Below, piece after piece: positions 51,020-58,350 of a stretch of 64,000 nucleotides of DNA. The position numbers were made by a program, and so were the translations under genes. The notes under the pieces were generated by a model. It saw only the letters and a program-made list of their open reading frames with translations. It was not told where the DNA came from and did not search any database. Each line of letters starts with the position of its first letter. The first letter of the stretch is position 1. The stretch comes from RUG11247 sp045649485 (lineage in GTDB: Bacteria; Bacillota; Clostridia; Christensenellales; Aristaeellaceae): contig JAZRPZ010000073.1 of NCBI GenBank assembly GCA_045649485.1, positions 124,001 to 188,000 on the forward strand, in the 5' to 3' direction.

Positions 51020-52279
51020 ATGTTCAAAAATGCAAACGAAGCTATCGACTGGATTCACGGCGCCCGTTATAAGGGACAGAAGAACGGTCTTGAAAATACC
51101 CGTGCACTGCTGAAGGAACTTGGCGATCCTCAGCAGCACTTCAAATGCGTGCATATAGCCGGAACCAACGGAAAGGGTTCCACTGCAGCATTTACGGAAA
51201 GGATCCTCCGTGAAGCCGGATATACTACCGGCATGTATACTTCCCCTTATCTGATCAGATACAACGAACGCGTTCAGGTATGCGGAGTGCCCATTGCGGA
51301 TGATGAGCTTGTGGACATAATGAATCTCATCTCCGAAAAGGCTGAACTGCTCGTCAAGCGAGAAATCTATCCTACGACATTCGAAATCGGAACTGCGCTT
51401 GCATTTGAATATTTTGCTCGCCGCGGTGTAGATTATGCCGTTGTGGAAGTCGGCGTAGGCGGAAGATTCGATTCCACCAATGTCATCACTCCCGCTGTCA
51501 GCATGATAGCAGCCATAGGTCTCGACCACGTTAAAGTGCTTGGCGACACCGTCGAACAGATAGCTTTCGAGAAAGCAGGCATAATAAAACCCGGTATTCC
51601 TGCCGTTGTACAGCATCAGGCTGAGAATATTCTTGACGTTTTCCGCAAAGCTTCTGCCGAGCGCGGCTGCAGACTTGCCGTTTCCCCCATGCCCGAATAT
51701 GCCGGCGGTGACGCATACGGTTCTGATTTCGTGCTCGACGGCGAAGAATATCACATCAAACTTTGCGGCAGACATCAGCTGCTGAACGCATCTCTGGCAG
51801 TCTATGCAATGCGCGAGATAGGCATAGACGAGAAGTATATCAAGCTCGGTCTCGCAAAAGCAAAGTGGCCCTGCAGACTCGAATGGGTCAACGGAATGCT
51901 GATTGACGGAGCTCATAATCCTCAGGGTGCATACGCTCTGCGCGATTACATAGAAAAATGGTTCGCCGGAGAAAAGATAGTTCTTGTTACCGGAATGATG
52001 CACGATAAGCAGACAGAGGAAGTGGCCCGGATACTCGCTCCCCTCTGCTCTCTTGTTATAGCCACCGCCGTCGACAATGAACCCCGCGCCGCATTGCCCG
52101 GCGATCTTTCTGCGCTGTATTCTTCCCTTGGCGCAAATACTGTTGCAGTCGAAGGAATGAATAACGCAATAGAGACCGCTATCAGAACCGAAGGACTCAA
52201 GGTATTTGCCGGTTCCCTCTATATTGCCGGCGCCGTAAGAGAATATCTTGCGGGTCAGAACTGCTTTTCAGAAGATTGA
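51020..52279 (+). CDS. folC: folylpolyglutamate/dihydrofolate synthase
   Basis: 419 residues from ATG 51020, with GGAGG 7 bp upstream. Mur-ligase-like fold: P-loop GTNGKGSTAAF (about 55), VEVGVGGRFDSTNV, and DGAHNPQGA in the C-terminal domain. It adds glutamates to folates and may also make dihydrofolate. The rsmH gene follows after 11 bp. Folate one-carbon supply upstream of methyltransferases is a plausible but loose link. Confidence 0.93.
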   Translation: MFKNANEAIDWIHGARYKGQKNGLENTRALLKELGDPQQHFKCVHIAGTNGKGSTAAFTERILREAGYTTGMYTSPYLIRYNERVQVCGVPIADDELVDIMNLISEKAELLVKREIYPTTFEIGTALAFEYFARRGVDYAVVEVGVGGRFDSTNVITPAVSMIAAIGLDHVKVLGDTVEQIAFEKAGIIKPGIPAVVQHQAENILDVFRKASAERGCRLAVSPMPEYAGGDAYGSDFVLDGEEYHIKLCGRHQLLNASLAVYAMREIGIDEKYIKLGLAKAKWPCRLEWVNGMLIDGAHNPQGAYALRDYIEKWFAGEKIVLVTGMMHDKQTEEVARILAPLCSLVIATAVDNEPRAALPGDLSALYSSLGANTVAVEGMNNAIETAIRTEGLKVFAGSLYIAGAVREYLAGQNCFSED

Positions 52280-52290
52280 CGAGGTTATTT

Positions 52291-53214
52291 ATGCAGAATT
52301 TCCATCATGTATCGGTGCTGCTCAATGAATGCATCGAACAGCTGAATATACGACCCGGATGCGATTATCTCGACTGCACACTGGGCGGCGGCGGACATTC
52401 CTCCGTCATCCTTCAGAATCTGGAGGGCGGTTCCCATACCGGCATCGACCGTGATGCCGATGCAATTGCCGCAGCAACCGCACGCATAAACGATGCGCGT
52501 TTCCGGGCGATCCGCGGTAATTTTCACGATGCACGCGAACTTACCGACGATATGAAGTTCGACGGCATTCTGGCTGACCTCGGAGTATCTTCCCATCAGC
52601 TTGACGTGCGCGAAAGAGGCTTCTCCTATCACGACGACGCTCCTCTTGATATGCGCATGGATGCAGATTATCCCGTTACTGCCGCAGACATAGTAAACAG
52701 CCGCAGCGAGGATGAGCTCAACCGCATATTCCGCGATTACGGCGAAGAAAAATGGGCACGTCAGATAGCCCGCGTCATCTGCGACAGGCGTAAGACTGCG
52801 CCTATTGAGACAACTTCTCAGCTTGTTTCGATCATTGACGCTTCTATTCCCAAGAAATTCCGCGAAAAGGACGGTTCCCATCCTGCAAGGCGCACTTTCC
52901 AGGCGCTCAGAATCGCAGTAAATGACGAACTCGATCCCCTGGCGGATTCCGTAAAGATGCTCAGCGATATGCTGAAGCCCGGCGGAAGACTGTGTATAAT
53001 AACTTTCCATTCCCTTGAGGACAGGATAGTAAAAAACACATATCGTGAGCTTGCCAATCCCTGCACCTGCCCTCCCGGTATGCCGGTGTGTGTGTGCGGC
53101 AAGAAGCCTACAGTAAAACTTATCACCCGCAAGCCCATTACTGCATCTGCGGAGGAACTTGCGGAAAATCCCCGTGCACGCAGCGCAAGCCTGCGCGTAC
53201 TGGAAAAACTTTGA
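52291..53214 (+). CDS. rsmH: 16S rRNA (cytosine1402-N4)-methyltransferase
   Basis: 307 residues from ATG 52291, preceded by GAGG. It opens with FHHVSVLLNECIEQL, has the SAM-binding DCTLGGGGHSSVIL, ADLGVSSHQLD, and the C-terminal CIITFHSLEDRIVK. RsmH methylates N4 of C1402 in the P-site of 16S rRNA. Normally it is next to ftsL and pbpB in the dcw cluster; here it is followed instead by a TGT-like gene, an Arm-like methyltransferase and rsmI. Confidence 0.96.
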   Translation: MQNFHHVSVLLNECIEQLNIRPGCDYLDCTLGGGGHSSVILQNLEGGSHTGIDRDADAIAAATARINDARFRAIRGNFHDARELTDDMKFDGILADLGVSSHQLDVRERGFSYHDDAPLDMRMDADYPVTAADIVNSRSEDELNRIFRDYGEEKWARQIARVICDRRKTAPIETTSQLVSIIDASIPKKFREKDGSHPARRTFQALRIAVNDELDPLADSVKMLSDMLKPGGRLCIITFHSLEDRIVKNTYRELANPCTCPPGMPVCVCGKKPTVKLITRKPITASAEELAENPRARSASLRVLEKL

Positions 53215-53229
53215 TCGGACGGTGTGCAA

Positions 53230-54294
53230 ATGATAGACATTCTTGAGACGTGTTCCGGAAATATTCCCCTTCCCGCTTTCTTCCCGGACGCTACTTACGG
53301 CGGTATACGTGCAGGCAGTTTTGCCGATGTATACGCCTCAGGTCTGTTCGGCTGCGAAATGAACAGCTACCACCTGATGACCAAACCCGGCGCCAAGCTC
53401 ATAAAGTCCCTCGGCGGACTGCACGGCTTCACCGGCTATAAGGGCGCGATTCTCACCGACTCCGGCGGATTCCAGCTTTATTCCCTTATCCGCGAAAACT
53501 CCGATTACGGAGAGATCCGCGATAACGAGATCATATTCCGCCCCGACATGGGCGAAAAGAAGCTTATATTCACCCCCGAAAAGTGCATTCAGGCACAGTT
53601 CCAGTATGGCAGCGATATCATGATGGCACTGGATATGTGCACCCATCCCGATGACCCCTATGAGGTACAGAAGCGTTCTGTTGACCTTACCGTAAAATGG
53701 GGCGAGCGCTGCCGCGAAGAATTTGACAAGCTGGCTAAGGGCCGCAAGGACAAGCCTTTGCTTTTTGGCATAGTCCAGGGCGGCCAGTTCGAAGACCTGC
53801 GCAAGGATTGCGGCAGACGCCTTGAAGAGATCGGCTTTGATGGATACGGTTTCGGCGGATGGCCTCTGGATTCCGATGGTAAACTGCGTGAAGATATACT
53901 TAAGATGGCCGCAGATGCCATGCCCGACAACAAGATAAAGTATGCAATGGGTCTCGGAAGACCGGAAGAGATAGTCAGCTGTGTTCGTATGGGTTATCAG
54001 CTGTTTGACTGCGTTATACCTACCCGAGAGGCAAGGCATCAGAGGCTTTATGTATTCAACCCCGGTGCACAGCTGAACGAGAAGTTCTTCAAGCACATGT
54101 ATATCATGGACGACAAGTACTGCCGCGACAGCAAGCCCGTTGAAGAAGACTGTGATTGCGACCTTTGCCGCAACCATTCCAGGGCGTATCTGCAGCATCT
54201 TTTCAAGATGAATGATCCTGCAGCGATGAGGCTGGCAACCGCACATAACCTCCGCTTCTTCGGAAGGCTCATGGAAAGGCTGAGAACCGAATGA
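53230..54294 (+). CDS. tRNA-guanine transglycosylase-like protein with altered base loop
   Basis: 354 residues from ATG 53230 (a GTG at 53224 is possible). TIM-barrel TGT features: Asp77 in TDSGGFQLYS, IVQGG, the nucleophile Asp260 in FDCVIPTREARH, and zinc ligands Cys308, Cys310, Cys313 and His339. The loop that in TGT reads GG(L/V)(A/S)VGE and contacts the incoming base is FGGWPLDSDGK here. So the base exchanged may not be preQ1 or queuine. It is shorter than standard Tgt (about 375-390), and no queA follows. Its end overlaps the Arm-like gene by 4 nt. Confidence 0.85.
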   Translation: MIDILETCSGNIPLPAFFPDATYGGIRAGSFADVYASGLFGCEMNSYHLMTKPGAKLIKSLGGLHGFTGYKGAILTDSGGFQLYSLIRENSDYGEIRDNEIIFRPDMGEKKLIFTPEKCIQAQFQYGSDIMMALDMCTHPDDPYEVQKRSVDLTVKWGERCREEFDKLAKGRKDKPLLFGIVQGGQFEDLRKDCGRRLEEIGFDGYGFGGWPLDSDGKLREDILKMAADAMPDNKIKYAMGLGRPEEIVSCVRMGYQLFDCVIPTREARHQRLYVFNPGAQLNEKFFKHMYIMDDKYCRDSKPVEEDCDCDLCRNHSRAYLQHLFKMNDPAAMRLATAHNLRFFGRLMERLRTE

Positions 54295-55046
54295 AAGACG
54301 CCATACTCGAAAAGCTGCTTGCCGCCAAGAAATATGCCGATGTATGTCCGGATACTCTGAAAAGAGTAGCCGGGGAATGTGCACAGAAATACAAAAAGCA
54401 GAAGGATGCCGAAAAGGCCGCAAAAGAAGAACTGCACGGCATAACCGGCGCCTTTATGGATGCTGCGCTTATAAAGCAGGCTCGGCAGCTGCTTGAAGCA
54501 GGTGATATCGAAGGTGCGCTCAAGCTGCATTCATCCACACGCGAGCGTATGCCGCTTCCGGAGTTCTATGATGATCTTTTCAGCCGAACCGGCAGACCCG
54601 CATCCGTGCTTGATATTGCCTGCGGTCTGAATCCGATATTCCTCGGAAGCATCGGTATCAAGACCACCGGAATAGATATCGGCGGCGCACAGATAAATCT
54701 TATCAACGAATGGGCTGCAATGAGCGGTGCTCCTGTTGAATGTCATGTCGGAGATGCGCTGTGTGAAGACTTCATTCCGGAAGGTGAATGGGAACTCGCT
54801 CTCATAATGAAGCTGCTGCCCGTACTCGAAACACAGAAAAAGGGCTCGGCAAAAAAGCTGCTGGAATCGCTCAATGTGAAAAATGTGGCCGTCACCTTCC
54901 CTACCCGAACTCTTGGTGGTCGCAAGGTCGGCATGGAGCAACATTATACCGAGTGGTTTGAAGGCATCATCCCCAAATGCTTCACCGTAAAAGAGCGCTA
55001 TATCTGCAATTACGAACTCGTATACATACTTGAACGCATTAACTAA
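54291..55046 (+). CDS. ArmA/RmtB-like 16S rRNA (guanine1405-N7) methyltransferase
   Basis: 251 residues, the same length as RmtB. Stretches parallel Rmt enzymes as I recall them: KKYADVCPDTLKR (13-25), HGITGAF (49-55), LHSSTRERM (79-87), the SAM loop VLDIACGLNP (106-115), ALIMKLLPVLE (170-180), and VTFPTRTLGGRKVGMEQHY (201-219) followed by EWFEG. These enzymes put N7-methyl on G1405 of the 16S A-site and block 4,6-disubstituted deoxystreptamine aminoglycosides. The gene sits in a housekeeping operon with rsmH and rsmI, with codon use like its neighbours and no mobile-element signs, so it looks intrinsic. Actual target and phenotype are inferred. Confidence 0.85.
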   Translation: MKDAILEKLLAAKKYADVCPDTLKRVAGECAQKYKKQKDAEKAAKEELHGITGAFMDAALIKQARQLLEAGDIEGALKLHSSTRERMPLPEFYDDLFSRTGRPASVLDIACGLNPIFLGSIGIKTTGIDIGGAQINLINEWAAMSGAPVECHVGDALCEDFIPEGEWELALIMKLLPVLETQKKGSAKKLLESLNVKNVAVTFPTRTLGGRKVGMEQHYTEWFEGIIPKCFTVKERYICNYELVYILERIN

Positions 55047-55064
55047 CACTGAAAGAGGATCAAC

Positions 55065-55916
55065 ATGGGAAAGCTGTATGTAGTTGCTACGCCTATAGGA
55101 AACCTGAACGACCTCACGCCCCGTATGAGGCAGGCTCTTGAAGAATGCGATCTTGTAGCAGCGGAAGATACCCGCGTTACTCTCAAGCTGCTCAATCATT
55201 TTGATATCAAGAAGCCGCTGGTTTCCTGTCACAGGCATAATGAGGACAGCCGTTCTCAGGGCATCATCAATCGTATTCTGGAAGAAGATATCACCGTCGC
55301 GCTTACCTGCGATGCCGGTACTCCCGCCATTTCAGACCCCGGACATCAGCTGGTTGCCGCTGCATGGGAATCCGGAATTTCTGTAATCCCCGTATCCGGT
55401 CCTTCCGCAACCGTTACCGCACTTTCTGCTTCCGGATTCGAAGCAAAGGAATTCGCTTTCTACGGCTTTCTCCCCCGCGAGAAGAAGTATCTGCGCGAAA
55501 AGCTTGATTCTATCCGTGCATCCGGCATTGGCGTAGCAGTAATGTACGAATCACCTCACCGTGTCGTTAATCTCGTTGCTGAGATCGCACAGGCATGGCC
55601 CGGAATGCGTGTCTGCGTATGCTGCGATCTTACAAAGCGTTACGAGAAGATATACCGTGGTGTAAGCGACGCCGTACTCGAAGAGATGGAAGCAAATGCC
55701 AATATCGAAAAGGGCGAATACTGCATAGTAGCCGAAGTTCCCGCAGCGGAAGAGAAGACTGAAAAGCCCGAACTCACCGCAGACCTTTTCATGCTCTCGC
55801 AGATGCTTGAAGGTAAAGACGAGGATGAAGCTGCAGATGCCGCACTTGAAGCCGGATTCCAGAAGAATGCTGTAAAAAAGGCAAAAATTGCAATAAAACG
55901 CAGATTTGATCTGTAA
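55065..55916 (+). CDS. rsmI: 16S rRNA (cytidine1402-2'-O)-methyltransferase
   Basis: 283 residues of the TP-methylase fold: YVVATPIGNLNDLTPR at the start, AAEDTRVTLKLLNHF, CDAGTPAISDPG, VSGPSATVTALSASG, and EFAFYGFLPREKK. RsmI methylates the ribose of C1402, completing m4Cm1402 with RsmH. In many Firmicutes it lies near yabA/yazA; here it ends the rsmH-TGT-Arm unit. The C-terminus is acidic then basic, with a typical regulator-like helical tail. Confidence 0.95.
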   Translation: MGKLYVVATPIGNLNDLTPRMRQALEECDLVAAEDTRVTLKLLNHFDIKKPLVSCHRHNEDSRSQGIINRILEEDITVALTCDAGTPAISDPGHQLVAAAWESGISVIPVSGPSATVTALSASGFEAKEFAFYGFLPREKKYLREKLDSIRASGIGVAVMYESPHRVVNLVAEIAQAWPGMRVCVCCDLTKRYEKIYRGVSDAVLEEMEANANIEKGEYCIVAEVPAAEEKTEKPELTADLFMLSQMLEGKDEDEAADAALEAGFQKNAVKKAKIAIKRRFDL

Positions 55917-55933
55917 TAAGCGTATATACACCG

Positions 55934-55976
55934 AAAAACCTCCCAAACTGATTAATGATCAGAACAGGAGGTTTTT
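55934..55976 (+). terminator. terminator hairpin that contains the next gene's Shine-Dalgarno
   Basis: AAAAACCTCC (55934-55943) pairs with GGAGGTTTTT (55967-55976). The loop holds CTGAT-TAATG-ATCAG. A T7 run follows the stem. GGAGG in the right arm is the Shine-Dalgarno of the ATG at 55979, so the element could end the rsmI transcript and mask translation of the next gene. Confidence 0.7.
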
Positions 55977-55978
55977 TT

Positions 55979-56653
55979 ATGATTGAAATTCTCGCAAAAC
56001 TCAAACAGAACGTTTCTCTCGTTTATTCAACCATCAATCCCCGTGTAAAGCGCGTTTGGAAAAACTATGGCTATTATATCTCACTCGCTTTTCTTCTGGT
56101 GCTTTTCGGTACAGCAGCATATATACATCGCACAAACAATTCCGCCTCGGATATAGTCACGATTAAGCCGGACCATACCCCGGAATCGGTAATGGCTATG
56201 GCCGCCGCTGCAACCGCTGAGCCCACTCCGGTTCCGACTCCCGAACCTTATTCGCCCGTATTTAACCGCCCGGTAGACAATGGCACCTATGGTGACTTCA
56301 CAGAGAGTGATCTTGTCTGGAATGATACACTCGGACAGTGGTGCGTCCACAACGGTATTGACATATCGGCGCCTTCCGGATCCGTAGTTCTCGCAAGCGA
56401 AAGCGGTACCGTATCTGCTGTGTACGAAGATGATCTGTATGGTACTGTAGTGGAAATAACCCACGAGGATAATTGGATTACGCGCTATTGTTCACTCAAT
56501 GCATTGAAAACAGCCGAATCAGGCGTAAAAGTACGCAAAGGTGATGTAATCGGTTCTGTCGGCAATACCGCCATAGTTGAATCCGGCATGGGGCCTCATC
56601 TACACTTCGAGATACTCCATAACAGCCGGCAGATATGTCCCGAATTCGAATAA
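55979..56653 (+). CDS. SpoIIQ-like membrane-anchored M23 endopeptidase
   Basis: 224 residues from ATG 55979. A basic N-terminal cytoplasmic part (1-30) and one membrane helix (about 31-49) precede a Pro/Thr linker and the M23 domain. Zinc ligands His124, Asp128 (VHNGIDIS) and His209, with His207 (HLHFEI), are all present. Layout matches SpoIIQ, the forespore partner of SpoIIIAH; Bacillus SpoIIQ has lost the first histidine, Clostridial ones keep it. A different wall hydrolase is possible because no spoIIIAH is nearby. It is preceded by a terminator-like hairpin. Confidence 0.78.
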   Translation: MIEILAKLKQNVSLVYSTINPRVKRVWKNYGYYISLAFLLVLFGTAAYIHRTNNSASDIVTIKPDHTPESVMAMAAAATAEPTPVPTPEPYSPVFNRPVDNGTYGDFTESDLVWNDTLGQWCVHNGIDISAPSGSVVLASESGTVSAVYEDDLYGTVVEITHEDNWITRYCSLNALKTAESGVKVRKGDVIGSVGNTAIVESGMGPHLHFEILHNSRQICPEFE

Positions 56654-56687
56654 CGATCCTTTTTTGCTGTTAACGAGACTCTGTTTA

Positions 56688-56716
56688 TTGAATGATGCAT
56701 TTCAAGATGTTATAAT
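56688..56716 (+). promoter_or_regulatory. promoter of the kinase-DUF2284-GmhB unit
   Basis: TTGAAT (56688-56693), 17-bp spacer, TATAAT (56711-56716). The start of transcription, at about 56723, favours ATG 56750 over ATG 56729. Confidence 0.7.
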
Positions 56717-56749
56717 ATAAATATACTGATGCAGAAATGTGTGGTGTGC

Positions 56750-57247
56750 ATGGTGAAAAATCTGTATCTTATCGGCGGTACAATGGGTGTCGGTAAGACT
56801 ACCGTTTCAAAAAAGCTTATGAAACTGCTGCCTGACAGCGTGTTACTCGATGGAGACTGGTGCTGGATGTCCGACCCGTTTCAGGTTACAGATGAAACAA
56901 AAAGCATGGTCATTGACAACATCTGCCACATGCTGAACAACTTTATAAAATGCAGTGCTTATCGCAACATAATCTTTTGCTGGGTAATGCATCAGCAGTC
57001 AATAATCGATGATATTATTTCAAGACTCGATATAAGCGGGTGCAATATTCGCAGCATATCACTTGTTGCAGACGTCAAAGCACTCGAAGGCCGTCTTAAA
57101 AAGGATATAGCATCAGGACTCCGCAATCCCGATATCATAGAGCGCAGCACCGCACGCATACCTCTTTATGAGGAACTCGATACTGAAAAATTTGACGTTT
57201 CTTCCATTACGGCCGATGAAGCCGCACGAATAATAAGTGAATCTTGA
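56750..57247 (+). CDS. small P-loop nucleotide/shikimate-type kinase
   Basis: 165 residues from ATG 56750. The Shine-Dalgarno is weak (GTGGTG), but an ATG at 56729 would sit about 6 nt from the predicted transcript start. P-loop GGTMGVGKTT (9-18) opens the protein, and LLDGDWCW follows where kinases of this type bind substrate. The C-terminal LID-like region contains KALEGRLKKDI and RSTARIPLYEELD. Resembles gluconate, shikimate or nucleotide kinases without a definite match. Substrate unknown. It is probably co-transcribed with the two genes after it. Confidence 0.75.
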   Translation: MVKNLYLIGGTMGVGKTTVSKKLMKLLPDSVLLDGDWCWMSDPFQVTDETKSMVIDNICHMLNNFIKCSAYRNIIFCWVMHQQSIIDDIISRLDISGCNIRSISLVADVKALEGRLKKDIASGLRNPDIIERSTARIPLYEELDTEKFDVSSITADEAARIISES

Positions 57248-57264
57248 TATACGGAGGCTAAAAC

Positions 57265-57804
57265 ATGATTATCAATTACGATCCGGCAATTGTCGAAAAG
57301 GCAAATAAATACATTGAAAAAGCCCTTGAATTGGGTGCTGTTGACGCTGTACTTTTCCAGGCAGAACATATCTGCTGGGACAGTCGTACTCTTCTGAAAT
57401 GCATGTACGGATGCAGCGACTGGGGAAAGAATCACACTTGTCCTTCACGCCCCAACAATCCTTCAATGGCTGAAATGAAGGAAATGTTCTCCCGCTACAG
57501 TTGGGGAATCATAATACATGCGAAGGACAAGCATCTCTCTCAGAAAGTATCCTTTGCCATTGAAAGCAACGCTTTTCATGACGGATACTATTTCGCCATG
57601 TCTCTTTCCGACTGCGGACTGTGCAAGGAATGTGCTGCCGTAAATTGCCAGGATTGCCGCAATGTAGCTAAGGCGCGTCCCGCTTTTCACAGCATCGGTA
57701 TAGATGTATTCAAGACTGTCCGTCAGTTTGGTCTGCCTATTGAAACCCTGCCTTCAAGAGACTACGAAGACCAGAACTGGTATAGCGCAGTTTTCATCGA
57801 ATGA
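57265..57804 (+). CDS. DUF2284 metal-binding protein
   Basis: 179 residues. The cysteine motifs CMYGCSDWGKNHTCPSR (about 52-68) and CGLCKECAAVNCQDC (about 118-132) are typical of DUF2284, predicted metal- or Fe-S-binding proteins common in anaerobes. No catalytic function is known to me. It precedes the GmhB-like gene, whose ATG is 1 bp after this stop. The upstream gap to the kinase gene is 17 bp, with GGAGG before the ATG. Confidence 0.85.
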   Translation: MIINYDPAIVEKANKYIEKALELGAVDAVLFQAEHICWDSRTLLKCMYGCSDWGKNHTCPSRPNNPSMAEMKEMFSRYSWGIIIHAKDKHLSQKVSFAIESNAFHDGYYFAMSLSDCGLCKECAAVNCQDCRNVAKARPAFHSIGIDVFKTVRQFGLPIETLPSRDYEDQNWYSAVFIE

Positions 57805-57805
57805 C

Positions 57806-58297
57806 ATGAAAATAGCTTTCCTGGATAGGGACGGCACTATAAACCGCCACTATCCCGATAACAAATGGCGCACCGTCACTGAACCTGAAATCCTCAAAGG
57901 TTCTATTGAAGGCATGCGTTATATCATCGAAAAAGGATATCGCATCATAATTATCACCAATCAATATATCATTGAAGAAGGCATTATCTCTACCGATCAA
58001 TATTCAGCCTTCACCGCAAAACTTATCGATATCCTGAACAGCAGCGGCATACCGATTCTCGATATCTTCCATTGTCCGCACGCACGCCCTTTCAAATGCG
58101 CTTGCGGCAAGCCCGGTACAGGAATGATACAGCAGGCACTGGACAGATATCCCGAAATTGATATTTCGCACTCATTTATGTGCGGCGATTCTGACAGCGA
58201 CCGGCTGTGTGCCGAAAATTCCGGACTGAAATTCATTGGTATAAATCGCGGTGAACGCAGCATCTCAAACCTTTCAGAGATCAGCAAATATATCTGA
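57806..58297 (+). CDS. HAD-IIIA phosphatase, GmhB/HisB-N-like
   Basis: 163 residues from ATG 57806, which follows the previous TGA by 1 bp; no separate Shine-Dalgarno is evident, so translation is likely coupled. HAD motif I is FLDRDGTIN (Asp7, Asp9), motif II ITNQ, and motif IV CGDSDSD. The zinc loop Cys90, His92, Cys98, Cys100 (CPHARPFKCACGKPGTG) is that of heptose-bisphosphate or histidinol phosphatases. Which sugar phosphate it uses is unclear, since no heptose genes lie nearby. Confidence 0.85.
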   Translation: MKIAFLDRDGTINRHYPDNKWRTVTEPEILKGSIEGMRYIIEKGYRIIIITNQYIIEEGIISTDQYSAFTAKLIDILNSSGIPILDIFHCPHARPFKCACGKPGTGMIQQALDRYPEIDISHSFMCGDSDSDRLCAENSGLKFIGINRGERSISNLSEISKYI

Positions 58298-58302
58298 CAC
58301 AA

Positions 58303-58335
58303 AGAACCACTGTATGTTTTCCATACAGTGGTTCT
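58303..58335. terminator. bidirectional terminator
   Basis: Perfect 14-bp stem AGAACCACTGTATG / CATACAGTGGTTCT with a 5-nt loop, then CTTTATT. It separates the GmhB-like gene (+) and the radical SAM gene (-). Confidence 0.88.
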
Positions 58336-58350
58336 CTTTATTAATACATA

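Noticed and set aside
49901..52003. 700-codon open frame on the minus strand opposite trpS and folC
   Set aside because: It lies antisense to two clear genes, shows no recognisable motif, and has a His/Cys-rich composition typical of reverse-strand shadows in this codon usage.
54291..55046. Recent horizontal acquisition of the Arm-like gene
   Set aside because: No IS, integron or repeat near it, 4-nt overlap with the upstream gene, and similar codon use to neighbours; it looks native to the operon.
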